A stretch of DNA of 64,000 bases, from assembly GCF_019933155.2 (NCBI RefSeq), contig NZ_CP082944.1, positions 186,001 through 250,000 on the forward strand. The letters are read 5' to 3'. A model generated the notes under the pieces. It made no database searches. It was not told where the DNA came from and worked only from the letters and a program-made list of their open reading frames with translations. The stretch's first letter is position 1; the number at the start of each line of letters is the position of its first letter. The position numbers and the translations under genes are program-made. Below, piece after piece: positions 1-8,551 of the stretch. The stretch comes from Metabacillus dongyingensis (GTDB lineage Bacteria > Bacillota > Bacilli > Bacillales > Bacillaceae).

Positions 1-281
1 GACGTTTACCGAGATGCTTTGCTCCTTCAGCCAGCTAACTTCGTGAGAAGGGCGTGTCGCCGGTCCAAGTCGGAACTCCTTTCGCCAGACGTTTCGAAAT
101 ATTGATCATCGTGATGGTCATCAGCCTCTATGGACGGAGCGGACGGGTTGCGTTAGTCCCGTTTGTTATCTGCTGTTGGTGAAGTAACCTTTTTTGAGAA
201 AATGGAATAAGAAATGCACTTCGGATGGAACCTAACAAAAGGGTATCACTAGAATACTATCCGAATGGAGCGCTACTACTT
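1..281. other. Left edge with no recognisable gene, atypical composition
   Basis: No open frame of useful length with a ribosome binding site is visible on either strand. The text is GC-richer than the rest of the window and continues smoothly into the epoxide hydrolase gene, so I take it as part of the same foreign segment. A short reverse-strand frame could be a gene remnant, but I do not recognise it. Confidence 0.4.
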
Positions 282-1595
282 ATGAGCAGAAGATACTGGT
301 TTCGTTTGGCAATGATTTCGGCTCTGTCCCTAGGATTGACAACCTGCGGCACAAATGCCCTGGCACAGAATATCCAAAAATCCCAAACTATTCAAAAGAA
401 GATAAAAAAGCAACATACTGATAAGAACGCCATTCGTCCGTTTCATGTAAATGTTCCGGAATCGGATCTTAACGAATTGCGCAGGCGCATACTCGCGACA
501 AAATGGCCTGACAAGGAAACGGTCTCGGATCAATCGCAGGGCGTGCAGCTTGCAACTATTCAGGAACTCGCGCGCTATTGGGCAACAGATTACGATTGGC
601 GCAAGTTTGAGGCGAAGCTGAACGCGCTGCCGCAGTTCATCACCAATATCGATGGTGAGGACATTCACTTCATTCACGTTCGTTCGAAGCATAAAGATGC
701 TTTGCCCCTCATCATCACGCACGGATGGCCCGGCTCAATCATCGAGATGATGAAGATTATCGGGCCGCTTACCGATCCCACGGCATACGGCGGGAAGGAA
801 TCAGACGCTTTCGATGTGGTGATTCCGTCGATGCCCGGCTACGGGTTTTCGGGCAAGCCGACCAAGGTCGGCTGGGACCCCGACCGCATCGCACGTGCCT
901 GGGCAGTGCTGATGAAGCGCCTTGGATACACGAAGTATGTGGCGCAAGGTGGCGACTGGGGTGCGCTTATCACGGATTTGATGGCAGTACAGAAGGCTCC
1001 GGGACTGGTTGGCATTCACTCCAACATGCCTGGCGTGGTTCCGCCCGACATTGATAAGGCGATTCAGTCAGGCAATCCGCTGCCCTCCGGTCTCTCAGCC
1101 GAAGAGAAACGCGCGGTCCAGCAGCTGGACTTCTTCTACAAACACAGCGGTTACGCCTTCTTGATGGGGACGCGCCCGCAGACGCTGACCGGACTGGTGG
1201 ATTCGCCTGTTGGATTGGCAGCCTTTATGATTGACCATGACGCGAAGAGTCTGGAGCTGATCTCAAAGGCTTTTGCCGGACACCCCGGAGGCCTTACGCG
1301 AGACGATGTGCTCGACAACATCACACTCTACTGGCTGACGAACACAGCGATTTCTGCGGCTCGTCTCTACTGGGAGAACAAGTACTCCTTCTTCGACGTC
1401 AAAGGCGTATCTATCCCGGTAGCCGTAAGCGTCTTTCCTGATGAGCTCTATCAGGCCCCGAAGAGTTGGACGAAGAAGGCGTATCCCAAACTCATCTATT
1501 ACAACAAGCTCGACAGAGGCGGACATTTCGCGGCGTGGGAGCAGCCAGAGCTTTTCACTGCAGAACTCCGCGCGGCATTCAAGTCGCTACGCTAA
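282..1595 (+). CDS. Secreted or membrane-anchored epoxide hydrolase, probably horizontally acquired
   Basis: An alpha/beta-hydrolase of the microsomal-type epoxide hydrolase group, expected to open epoxides to diols. The chosen ATG at 282 gives a 437-residue protein with a clear export signal (two arginines, hydrophobic core, then a cysteine in LTTCG that could be a lipobox). An upstream ATG at 225 would bury that signal. After a linker come the EHN domain (from about residue 55) and the hydrolase core: oxyanion motif HGWPGS (His147), nucleophile Asp225 in GGDWG, acid residue in FPDELYQ, and catalytic His415 in GGHFAAW. The catalytic set is complete. The gene is clearly richer in G and C than its neighbours, uses codons such as gcg, cgc and ctg freely, and has no strong Bacillus-type ribosome binding site. 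Transfer from a Gram-negative donor is an inference. Confidence 0.85.
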   Translation: MSRRYWFRLAMISALSLGLTTCGTNALAQNIQKSQTIQKKIKKQHTDKNAIRPFHVNVPESDLNELRRRILATKWPDKETVSDQSQGVQLATIQELARYWATDYDWRKFEAKLNALPQFITNIDGEDIHFIHVRSKHKDALPLIITHGWPGSIIEMMKIIGPLTDPTAYGGKESDAFDVVIPSMPGYGFSGKPTKVGWDPDRIARAWAVLMKRLGYTKYVAQGGDWGALITDLMAVQKAPGLVGIHSNMPGVVPPDIDKAIQSGNPLPSGLSAEEKRAVQQLDFFYKHSGYAFLMGTRPQTLTGLVDSPVGLAAFMIDHDAKSLELISKAFAGHPGGLTRDDVLDNITLYWLTNTAISAARLYWENKYSFFDVKGVSIPVAVSVFPDELYQAPKSWTKKAYPKLIYYNKLDRGGHFAAWEQPELFTAELRAAFKSLR

Positions 1596-1651
1596 TCGGA
1601 GTCAGGTGGAATACGCTCACACAGGTGCTCGTCGTCTTTTCGCCAAATCAA

Positions 1652-1917
1652 GAGTTTGAATTCATATTAAAGAACAGGCGATTTGACCAGCCATTAATCT
1701 ACGATGAAGCCCAAGGAAACAGGAAGCTTCGTCAAACAATTGCTAAGCATCTAGCAGAAACGCGGAAGATTCATTCCAATCCTGATTTGAGTTTAGAATT
1801 ACATTTTCATTGGATAAAGAATATTTAAATGTTAATAGAAGGTCAGTTGAACAATTTTTATTTAATACATTTGATTCTTTAAAAGATAAATCTAAATTAA
1901 AGGAAAAATTTTCTTGA
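1652..1917 (+). pseudogene. Remnant of a PLP-dependent aminotransferase-like (MocR/GntR type) gene
   Basis: Between about 1673 and 1771 one frame reads as the conserved early part of a fold-type I aminotransferase domain: a Y-D-x-x-Q-G-x-x-x-L-R-x-x-I-A-x-x-L segment ending in ETRKI. In MocR-type GntR regulators and class I aminotransferases this follows the linker. There is no start, no upstream HTH and no downstream lysine domain. The frame drifts into AT-rich text, and a different frame is open to a TGA at 1915-1917 without a recognisable domain. I read it as debris beside the foreign epoxide hydrolase gene, marking a recombination junction. Confidence 0.5.
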
Positions 1918-1948
1918 GAGGATATATTCCTCTCAAGAAAATTTTTTT
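1905..1948. terminator. Strong intrinsic terminator (18-bp stem)
   Basis: Perfect inverted repeat with arms at 1905-1922 and 1928-1945, a five-base loop and T runs on the right. It would end plus-strand transcription coming from the epoxide hydrolase/pseudogene segment. Confidence 0.8.
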
Positions 1949-2020
1949 CTTCTTTAACTAACCATAAGAAAAGATACAGCAACATTGGTGAGGGATCAGT
2001 CGCTGTTTTTTTTATTAGAA

Positions 2021-2061
2021 AAAAGAGGAGCCAGGCAAAAAAATACCTGTCTCCTCTTTTA
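2021..2061 (-). terminator. Terminator of guaC
   Basis: Imperfect inverted repeat AAAGAGGAG.CAGG / CCTG.CTCCTCTTT just after the guaC stop. Read on the minus strand it ends in a T-rich tract. Confidence 0.8.
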
Positions 2062-2067
2062 TATTAA

Positions 2068-3051
2068 TTAATAAACCTTATCACCATTAAAAATCGAATT
2101 CTTAACCACCACATAATCCACCGTACGAATAGCATCAAGTTTGGTTCCGCCTGCATACGAGATAGATGACTGCAGATCCTGTTCCATTTCAGTCAAGGTA
2201 TCCTTTAAAGCGCCTTTATGCTCCACGTACATTTTCTTGCCTTCTACGTTTTTCTTTTCGCCTTTTTGGAACTCTGAAGCAGAGCCGAAATATTCTTTGA
2301 AGAGCTTTCCATCCATTTCAATTGTTTCTCCAGGAGATTCTTCGTGCCCTGCAAACAATGAACCGATCATGACCATAGAAGCACCGAAACGAATCGACTT
2401 TGCGATGTCTCCGTGTGTGCGGATACCGCCGTCAGCAATGATTGGTTTGGTTGCAGCTTTTGCACACCAGCGAAGTGCAGCTAATTGCCAGCCTCCTGTG
2501 CCAAATCCGGTTTTAATTTTCGTGATACATACTTTACCTGGGCCAATGCCTACTTTTGTTGCATCTGCACCGGCATGCTCAAGTTCTCTTACAGCTTCTG
2601 GAGTACCAACGTTTCCAGCGATGACAAAGCTTTCAGGAAGATGCTTCTTGATGTGCTTAATCATTTCGATAACCGCATTAGAATGACCATGTGCAATATC
2701 GATTGTAATGTAATCCGGTGTCAGCTGCTCTGCAGCCAATTGCTCAATGAATTCGTATTCTTCTTCTTTCACACCAACACTGATAGAAGCGATTAATCCG
2801 CGTGATTTCATATCTTGAATAAATGAGTTTCTTTTCTCCGGCTGGAAGCGGTGCATGATATAGAAATAACCATTTTCAGCTAAGTTAACCGCAATTCTTT
2901 CATCTATAATCGTCTGCATATTGGCAGGCACAACAGGCAGCTTGAATGTATGATTTCCTAAAGCGATTGTTGTGTCACACTCTGAGCGGCTGTTTACTAC
3001 ACATTTTGCAGGTATTAATTGAATATCTTCATAATCAAATACATTTTCCAT
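2068..3051 (-). CDS. guaC: GMP reductase GuaC
   Basis: Converts GMP to IMP with NADPH and releases ammonia, linking guanine and adenine nucleotide pools in the cytosol. The 327-residue product matches the length of the bacillary enzyme. It is a TIM-barrel protein of the IMPDH/GMPR family. Visible signatures are the phosphate-binding GNVGTPEA stretch, the catalytic loop GPGKVCITK with Cys175, the [15 protein letters not shown] segment and the C-terminal SSISYAGG motif. There are no CBS domains, which separates it from IMP dehydrogenase. The start follows the ribosome binding site AGGGG. It is monocistronic, between its own promoter with two PurR-like boxes and a terminator. Confidence 0.97.
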   Translation of the reverse strand: MENVFDYEDIQLIPAKCVVNSRSECDTTIALGNHTFKLPVVPANMQTIIDERIAVNLAENGYFYIMHRFQPEKRNSFIQDMKSRGLIASISVGVKEEEYEFIEQLAAEQLTPDYITIDIAHGHSNAVIEMIKHIKKHLPESFVIAGNVGTPEAVRELEHAGADATKVGIGPGKVCITKIKTGFGTGGWQLAALRWCAKAATKPIIADGGIRTHGDIAKSIRFGASMVMIGSLFAGHEESPGETIEMDGKLFKEYFGSASEFQKGEKKNVEGKKMYVEHKGALKDTLTEMEQDLQSSISYAGGTKLDAIRTVDYVVVKNSIFNGDKVY

Positions 3052-3065
3052 ATGATTTACACCCC

Positions 3066-3114
3066 TAAATACGAATGTTATTGTTGAATATCAATTTAAT
3101 TGTTCGTCCATTTG
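3066..3114 (-). promoter_or_regulatory. Candidate PurR box pair upstream of guaC
   Basis: Two CGAA-centred boxes lie in inverted orientation (plus-strand acgaat at 3071 and ttcgt at 3103), 27 bases apart core to core. That is the geometry of the paired PurBoxes bound by PurR in Bacillus. guaC is a known PurR regulon member in B. subtilis. The boxes lie between the promoter and the start codon. Confidence 0.65.
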
Positions 3115-3116
3115 GT

Positions 3117-3145
3117 ACTTTACATCATTTATATATGAATGTCAA
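3117..3145 (-). promoter_or_regulatory. SigA-type promoter of guaC
   Basis: On the minus strand, TTGACA (3145-3140), a 17-base spacer and TAAAGT (3122-3117). It lies immediately upstream of the PurR-like boxes. Confidence 0.7.
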
Positions 3146-3306
3146 AGATTTTGGAAGAAAAAAACGAAGAATAGCGATTATCTTTTTCATTTTAGAAAGC
3201 CTTTTCAAAAAAACAGGCATATGTATATTGTCTAAAAAGTCAAACCCTTTTATTCGGTAAAAACTACCGCTATTCTTCTAATCTAGTATTCGTATAAAAT
3301 AAAACT

Positions 3307-3927
3307 ATGAAAACATTAAAATCTTTATCACTTATGTTGTTGGTTGTCGCTCTAGCCTTTGGATTCAGCAGTCAAGCAAGTGCTGCAAGTACATACACCG
3401 TTAAAAGCGGTGACACGATGTGGAAAATTGCGTCGAAATATCAGGTTGGCGTCACGGAATTAATCAAAGCCAATCCAAGCGTTAAAAATGCCAATGTGAT
3501 CTATCCGGGTCAATCGCTTAACATTCCTTCTGGAAGCGCTTATCAAAGCATGGAAAGCGAAGTGGTTACTCTAGTTAACCAAGAACGCGCCAAATACGGG
3601 TTAAAGCCGCTTACGGCCAATTGGGAAGTTGCGAGAGTAGCAAAATATAAGTCGGAAGATATGCGTGACAAAAATTACTTCAGTCACACATCGCCTACAT
3701 ACGGTTCTCCATTCGATATGATGAAGAGCTTCGGTATTCAGTACAGCTATGCAGGAGAAAATATCGCAGCGGGCCAAACAACAGCGAAAAGCGTTGTGAC
3801 AGCTTGGATGAACAGTGAAGGACACCGCAAGAACATTCTGTCTTCTAATTTCAAAGAAATTGGTGTAGGCTACGCTAAAGGCGGATCTTACGGCCATTAC
3901 TGGACGCAGATGTTTATCAGCAAATAA
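3307..3927 (+). CDS. Secreted LysM-CAP domain protein (YkwD/SafA-like)
   Basis: A 206-residue exported protein. The N-terminus is a signal peptide ending around Ala-Ser-Ala-Ala (residues 24-28). One LysM domain follows (about 29-73, YTVKSGDTMWKIA to YPGQSLNIP), which binds peptidoglycan or chitin-like glycans. The rest (about 85-205) is a CAP/SCP domain with the family hallmarks VNQERAKYGL, FSHTSP, GENIAAG and GHRKNILSSNFKEIGVG. Close relatives in Bacillus include YkwD; the biochemical role of bacterial CAP proteins is not settled. The frame is closed by a stop at 3295, so ATG 3307 is the only start that keeps the signal peptide, yet there is no Shine-Dalgarno in front of it. It has its own terminator. 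Confidence 0.9.
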   Translation: MKTLKSLSLMLLVVALAFGFSSQASAASTYTVKSGDTMWKIASKYQVGVTELIKANPSVKNANVIYPGQSLNIPSGSAYQSMESEVVTLVNQERAKYGLKPLTANWEVARVAKYKSEDMRDKNYFSHTSPTYGSPFDMMKSFGIQYSYAGENIAAGQTTAKSVVTAWMNSEGHRKNILSSNFKEIGVGYAKGGSYGHYWTQMFISK

Positions 3928-3941
3928 TAAGTAGGAGGATC

Positions 3942-3973
3942 AGGGACAATCCGTACAGGGTTGTCCTTTTTGC
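3942..3973 (+). terminator. Terminator of the LysM-CAP gene
   Basis: Hairpin GGGACAATCC / GGGTTGTCCT with a five-base loop, followed by a T run. Confidence 0.8.
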
Positions 3974-4019
3974 TGTCTTTGTGCAGGGCGTTAATATGCT
4001 TTGGGGCTGTTTCGTTGTG

Positions 4020-4380
4020 TCAAAGGAGTACAATGAGTCCTTAAAATGAATAAAAAAGCAGATTTGAGGACTCAAAGGAGTTTAATGAGTCATTAAAATG
4101 AGTAAAAAATCAGATTTGAGGACTCAAAGGAGTACAATGAGTCATTAAAATGAGTAAAAAATCAGATTTGAGGACTCAAAGGAGTTTAATGAGTCATCAA
4201 AATCAGTAAAAGAGCAGATTTGAGGACTCAAAGGAGTACAATGAGTCCTTAAAATGAGTAAAAAAGCAGATTTGAGGACTCAAAGGAGTACAATGAGTCA
4301 TTAAAATGAGTAAAAAATCAGATTTGAGGACTCAAAGGAGTACAATGAGTCATTAAAATAAAAAAGCAGATTTATAGTTC
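4020..4380. repeat. Tandem array of seven 52-bp repeats (array 1)
   Basis: Units begin at 4020, 4072, 4124, 4176, 4228, 4280 and 4332, each exactly 52 bp except the shortened last one. The consensus runs TCAAAGGAGTACAATGAGTC, then ATTAAAATGAGTAAAAAATC, then AGATTTGAGGAC. Units differ by a few bases (tac/ttt, cctt/catt). Within each junction AGGACTC and GAGTCCT form an imperfect inverted repeat. The unit is not a multiple of three and no protein-coding reading is apparent. It fills the whole gap between the CAP gene and the sodF terminator. A related array lies at 45951-46800. Confidence 0.95.
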
Positions 4381-4381
4381 A

Positions 4382-4421
4382 AAAAAAAGGATGACTGATT
4401 GTTTTCAGTCATCCTTTTTTT
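4382..4421. terminator. Bidirectional terminator next to sodF
   Basis: Stem AAAAAGGATGACTGA / TCAGTCATCCTTTTT with A and T runs on both sides. It serves sodF on the minus strand. Confidence 0.85.
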
Positions 4422-4450
4422 ACATATCATTCATGAAAATCCGATGGTCA

Positions 4451-5353
4451 TTAAAAAGGCTTCCATTTTAATTGCTGTGCTTTTTGAAAGCGCCCTTCTG
4501 CTTCTTGCCAATTAACAACATTCCACCAATTTTCGATGTATTTTTTTCTGTCATTCTTATATTGCAGGTAATAGGCATGTTCCCACACGTCAAGGACAAG
4601 TATTGGTACGACATCCCATTGACTTAAGTTTTGATGCTTTTCAGCCTGAAGGATCTCTAATCGCCGTGCACGGGGTGACCAGACTAAAATTGCCCAGCCT
4701 ACTGCTTCAACTTTGTCAGCTGCTTCAGAGAAGTGCTGTTTAAACTTTTCAAAGGTGCCAAAGGTTTGATTAATTTCCTTCATTAGCTTTCCAGCAGGTT
4801 TTCCGCCGCCATTTGGACTCATAATACTCCAGAATATCGTATGAAGATAATGGCCGGCTCCATGAAATGCAGCTTCTCTTTCCCAATGCTTAATAAGATC
4901 ATAGTTGTTAGATAAACGTGCTTTCTCCATTTCTTTTTCAGCTTTATTTAATCCATCCACATAACTTTTATGGTGCTTATCATGATGAAGCTTCATAATT
5001 TCCTGATCAATGTAGGGCTCTAATGCATCATATTTATAAGGCAGCGGAGGAAGAGCGTGCCCCCCGATTGGAACGACAGTGACGGATTCAGCTTGAATGC
5101 GAGTTTGCTCATTTTCGCTGTCTTGTTCAAAATAAGCCGCAAGCTTTACATATAGTGAATTAGCACGTTCATAGATCTCGCTGTCTTCAAATGATCCCGT
5201 TGAAAGTTCTTCTTTAAATTGGCTTATTTGCTGCAGCCAAACCTCTAAGTCTTGATGATCCCCATGTTTTCGTTTTTCATCACGTAACTGATTAAAGCAT
5301 TCTAACATATTTTCACACCACTTTTTCATTAAGACAATGTAATCTTCAGACAT
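4451..5353 (-). CDS. sodF: Superoxide dismutase of the Fe/Mn family with N-terminal extension (SodF-like)
   Basis: Dismutates superoxide to peroxide and oxygen. The catalytic half (about residues 100-300) is a full Fe/Mn superoxide dismutase with metal ligands His123 (HHDKHH), His171 (GHYLHTIFW), Asp255 and His259 (LDVWEHAYY). The first roughly 95 residues are a charged helical extension absent from ordinary SodA. The same layout, and close sequence similarity that I recall, is found in B. subtilis SodF, hence the symbol. Iron versus manganese use cannot be read from the sequence. The ribosome binding site GGGGTGGG precedes ATG 5353. It stands alone between array 1 and the divergent AI-2E gene. 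Confidence 0.9.
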   Translation of the reverse strand: MSEDYIVLMKKWCENMLECFNQLRDEKRKHGDHQDLEVWLQQISQFKEELSTGSFEDSEIYERANSLYVKLAAYFEQDSENEQTRIQAESVTVVPIGGHALPPLPYKYDALEPYIDQEIMKLHHDKHHKSYVDGLNKAEKEMEKARLSNNYDLIKHWEREAAFHGAGHYLHTIFWSIMSPNGGGKPAGKLMKEINQTFGTFEKFKQHFSEAADKVEAVGWAILVWSPRARRLEILQAEKHQNLSQWDVVPILVLDVWEHAYYLQYKNDRKKYIENWWNVVNWQEAEGRFQKAQQLKWKPF

Positions 5354-5610
5354 TCATATCCCACCCCTTAGTCAGTTGTAGACAATATATGCGTAAAGGG
5401 AAAATGGATGATGATTTTTAAAGGCTGCCTTTTACAATGGCTAATTTGGATAAGAATGCTGATTTCAAAAATGACAGACCTCATCTTCATTTGCAGATAT
5501 TTTCCTTTCTTTAAAAGGGAATTGAATTATATTTTCAATTTCTAAATAAAGCCACTATAATAATCATTAGAGTACAAGTACTGAGTGCATAGAGAAAAAG
5601 GAGGACACTC

Positions 5611-6771
5611 ATGAAACAGGTAAATCCCAGAGTAGGGACGTTTAAAAGGTTTATCCTTAATAATAGATTTGTTCTGTTTCTTCTGATTTTGCTTCTGATT
5701 GGATTGAACATTCTTGTCTTTATGAAAGTATCCTTTATTTTCACACCGATTGAGGTATTAATTAAAACGATTCTGCTGCCGATTATTCTTGCGGCCATCG
5801 TTTATTATGTATTAAATCCGGTAGTTGATTTTTTTGAAAGAAAAGGCATTCGAAGAATATACACGATCCTGGCCCTGTTTATAGTGATTATTGGTTTGCT
5901 GACAATCTTGATTGTGTCGGTTATCCCGTTTCTTAAGGAACAGGTGCTGAGCCTGATCAAGAGCTTCCCGCAATATACAAGCGATGTGGAGCAGCTGGTC
6001 AGAGATGTTGTCGGAAGCGACTTTGTGAATCAGGCGCAAAAGACACTGAATATTAACGTCGCAGATCTCTCAAAACAAATTTCGGATCAGGCATCAACCA
6101 TTATAAATAATATGTTTGCTGGAATTGGAAATATCGTAGGGATAGTAAAGGATTTTATCCTTGCGATTGTCACGCTTCCGTTCATTTTGTTTTATCTTTT
6201 AAAAGACGGCAAAAAGCTTGGGCCTTATGTTCTTAAGTTCATGCCCGTTTCTTTCCGCAGTTCAACGTATAATGTAATGCATGAAATGAATAATCAAATC
6301 AGCTCCTATATTAGGGGACAGATCATTGTCAGCTTTTGCATTGGTGCGTTAATGTACATAGGCTTTCTGATTATTGGCATGGAGTATGCATCACTTCTTG
6401 CCCTTATTGCAGCCTTTACAAGTGTTGTTCCGTATTTAGGACCGGCAATCGCAATTACACCTGCATTCATTATCGCGCTAGTCACATCACCGTTTATGGT
6501 GCTGAAATTGATTATTGTGTGGACGATTGTCCAATTAGTTGAAGGGAAATTCATTTCCCCTCAGATCATGGGACGGAATCTTCATATCCACCCGATCACC
6601 ATTATTTTCGTGATCCTGACTGCGGGGAACTTATTTGGAGTAGTCGGCATTATCCTGGCTGTGCCGGGCTATGCGGTATTAAAAGTGATTGTGACTCATC
6701 TGTTTGAATGGATGAAGATCCGGAGTAATATGTATGAACAAAGAGACCAGATCAACAGTAAAAATAAATAG
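5611..6771 (+). CDS. AI-2E family membrane protein
   Basis: A 386-residue polytopic membrane protein of the AI-2E (PerM/TqsA) family. It has an N-terminal transmembrane pair, a long soluble segment (about residues 115-195), then a cluster of transmembrane helices with the family features [21 protein letters not shown] and [18 protein letters not shown]. Members are proposed exporters; some act as sodium/proton antiporters and others export autoinducer-2, so the substrate is unknown. The start is set by the strong site AAGGAGG seven bases before the ATG. A TATAAT-like -10 is at 5556. It shares a terminator with the convergent betaine operon. Confidence 0.88.
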   Translation: MKQVNPRVGTFKRFILNNRFVLFLLILLLIGLNILVFMKVSFIFTPIEVLIKTILLPIILAAIVYYVLNPVVDFFERKGIRRIYTILALFIVIIGLLTILIVSVIPFLKEQVLSLIKSFPQYTSDVEQLVRDVVGSDFVNQAQKTLNINVADLSKQISDQASTIINNMFAGIGNIVGIVKDFILAIVTLPFILFYLLKDGKKLGPYVLKFMPVSFRSSTYNVMHEMNNQISSYIRGQIIVSFCIGALMYIGFLIIGMEYASLLALIAAFTSVVPYLGPAIAITPAFIIALVTSPFMVLKLIIVWTIVQLVEGKFISPQIMGRNLHIHPITIIFVILTAGNLFGVVGIILAVPGYAVLKVIVTHLFEWMKIRSNMYEQRDQINSKNK

Positions 6772-6780
6772 CAAAAATAA

Positions 6781-6812
6781 AAAGTGCTGAAGAATCGTTC
6801 TTCAGCACTTTT
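6781..6812. terminator. Shared bidirectional terminator
   Basis: Stem AAAGTGCTGAAGA / TTCTTCAGCACTTTT between the convergent AI-2E gene and the betaine transporter operon. Confidence 0.85.
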
Positions 6813-6817
6813 ATTGT

Positions 6818-8551
6818 TTATTTTTTAAGGTCTTCAATTGACTCAATAGGCATGTATTCCGGAACGGTTAAACCTAATTTCGTTCCTTCAAGATTTGGCC
6901 CAAGATCGACAATTTGATCTTTATATTCATTAATATAGTCCTGATGTGTTGTTGGGAGCCATGCAGCTACTAACGCGTCTGCACTGCCATTGGCAACACC
7001 CGTGAACATTGGTCCTGCCTCTACTTGTTTTAAAGTGACATCATAGCCCTGCTTCTTTAATGCAGCACCAATGACATTCGTACTTGCGATTTCTGATTCC
7101 CAAGAAACGTAGACAAGGCTTACTTTTTCACCATTGCCTTTTTGAGCGCCATCTGCCCATTCTTTCACTTTGTCAGGATGGCCGTTAATCCATTTTTCAG
7201 CAGCTTCCTCGGGTTTCATGCCTTCCTGGATATCTCCCATCACTTCTTCCATATCTTTTGGTTCCCAGGAGAATTGATCAAGGATTTTATAAGCACCGGG
7301 ATTTTCTTCTTCTAAGCCTTTTCTGACTATGGTGTGAATGGATTCACCTTTACCGAACGAGCCTTTAGGATCCTCTAAATATTTCAGCTTATACTTTGTA
7401 AACATCCAGTGAGGTGTCCATCCAGTGATAATGATAGGTTCTTTTTGTTCATAGGCTTTTTGTAATTCAGCGGTCATGGCTGCTGAAGAGCCTTCTATTA
7501 ATGTCCAATCTCCCTCTAAGCCGTAATCCTTCATTGCTTTTTCTGTGGATTTCATAAGTCCGGCTCCGGGATCAATTCCTGTAATTTTGTAATCGACCTG
7601 TTCGCCTACTTTACTCGGAGAAGCCTTTTCAGCCTGGCCTCCGCCAAAAGATACGGCAATAAAAGCACCAATTACCAATAAAGAAAAAATACTATACGCA
7701 AATCTCTTAGGTATAACTTGATGATAGGCAGGCTTACGCAGGTTTTGTGAAATCCGGTCTAATATGATTGCAATAATAACAATGGCTAAACCAGCTACAA
7801 ATCCTCCTCCAACTTGAACCTGTGTTACAGCACGGTAAACTTCTGCCCCTAATCCTGGCGCCCCTACCAATGACGCAATAACTACCATGGATAATGCAAG
7901 CATGATACTCTGATTAACTCCAGCTAAAATGGTAGGCGCTGCAAGCGGCAGCTGCAGGGTAAAGAGTCTTTGAGAAGTCGTTGAACCAAATGCATTCGAA
8001 GCCTCGATCAAATCCTTAGGAACTTCACGTATCCCTAAGTTCGTCAGTCTGATTGTAGGAGGTACAGCAAATATGACAGATGCTATAATTCCTGGTACAA
8101 CCCCGATTCCAAAAAACAGAATGGCTGGAATAAGATAAACAAATCCAGGCATTGTCTGCATGAAATCTAAAATTGGGGTGACAATCTGTCTTACTTTATC
8201 ACTTTGCGATGCCCATATTCCAATCGGAATCCCAATAAGGATAGTGATGACAACAGATGAAAGCACTAAGGCCAATGTGTTGACTGTTGCATCCCACAGT
8301 CCAAGATTCTCAATTAAAAGCAGACCGATCAGTGTAAAAAGACCAATAGACCAGCGGCTTGTGTAAAAAGCTAGCAGCGTAATCAAAATAATAAGGAGTA
8401 AAGGAGGGCCAAGCTCTAAAACTTTTACCAGTCTATCTATAAAGCCTTCGGTGAAGGCAGATATGCCGCTGAAAAAGCCTTGAAAATTAGTTATGATCCA
8501 TCCTACAGCAGTATCTACCCAATCAGCGAGGGGGATTTGCGGGAGTCCCAT
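6818..8551 (-). CDS. Glycine betaine/proline betaine ABC transporter, fused permease and binding protein (OpuABC type)
   Basis: Imports compatible solutes during osmotic stress. The first about 285 residues are an OpuAB/ProW permease with multiple transmembrane helices and the coupling-loop region ASNAFGSTTSQRLFTLQLPLA. One further helix (about 288-305) tethers an extracellular OpuAC-type binding domain (about 318-577) with aromatic-rich segments GWTPHWMFTKYKLKYL, YVSWESEIAST and AAWLPTTHQDY. The aromatic cage that binds quaternary ammonium uses such Trp residues in OpuAC. B. subtilis has separate OpuAB and OpuAC; the fusion is known from lactococcal OpuA. It follows the ATPase directly, with the site GAAGGAGG. 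Confidence 0.93.
   Translation of the reverse strand: MGLPQIPLADWVDTAVGWIITNFQGFFSGISAFTEGFIDRLVKVLELGPPLLLIILITLLAFYTSRWSIGLFTLIGLLLIENLGLWDATVNTLALVLSSVVITILIGIPIGIWASQSDKVRQIVTPILDFMQTMPGFVYLIPAILFFGIGVVPGIIASVIFAVPPTIRLTNLGIREVPKDLIEASNAFGSTTSQRLFTLQLPLAAPTILAGVNQSIMLALSMVVIASLVGAPGLGAEVYRAVTQVQVGGGFVAGLAIVIIAIILDRISQNLRKPAYHQVIPKRFAYSIFSLLVIGAFIAVSFGGGQAEKASPSKVGEQVDYKITGIDPGAGLMKSTEKAMKDYGLEGDWTLIEGSSAAMTAELQKAYEQKEPIIITGWTPHWMFTKYKLKYLEDPKGSFGKGESIHTIVRKGLEEENPGAYKILDQFSWEPKDMEEVMGDIQEGMKPEEAAEKWINGHPDKVKEWADGAQKGNGEKVSLVYVSWESEIASTNVIGAALKKQGYDVTLKQVEAGPMFTGVANGSADALVAAWLPTTHQDYINEYKDQIVDLGPNLEGTKLGLTVPEYMPIESIEDLKK

Noticed and set aside
725..1054. Other-frame open readings inside the epoxide hydrolase gene
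   Set aside because: Typical shadow frames of a GC-richer gene; no domain or start signal.
3075..3260. 61-codon frame upstream of the CAP gene
   Set aside because: It covers the guaC promoter and PurR boxes and has no binding site.
4020..4380. CRISPR array
   Set aside because: Units are contiguous 52-bp tandem repeats without unique spacers, and there are no cas genes.
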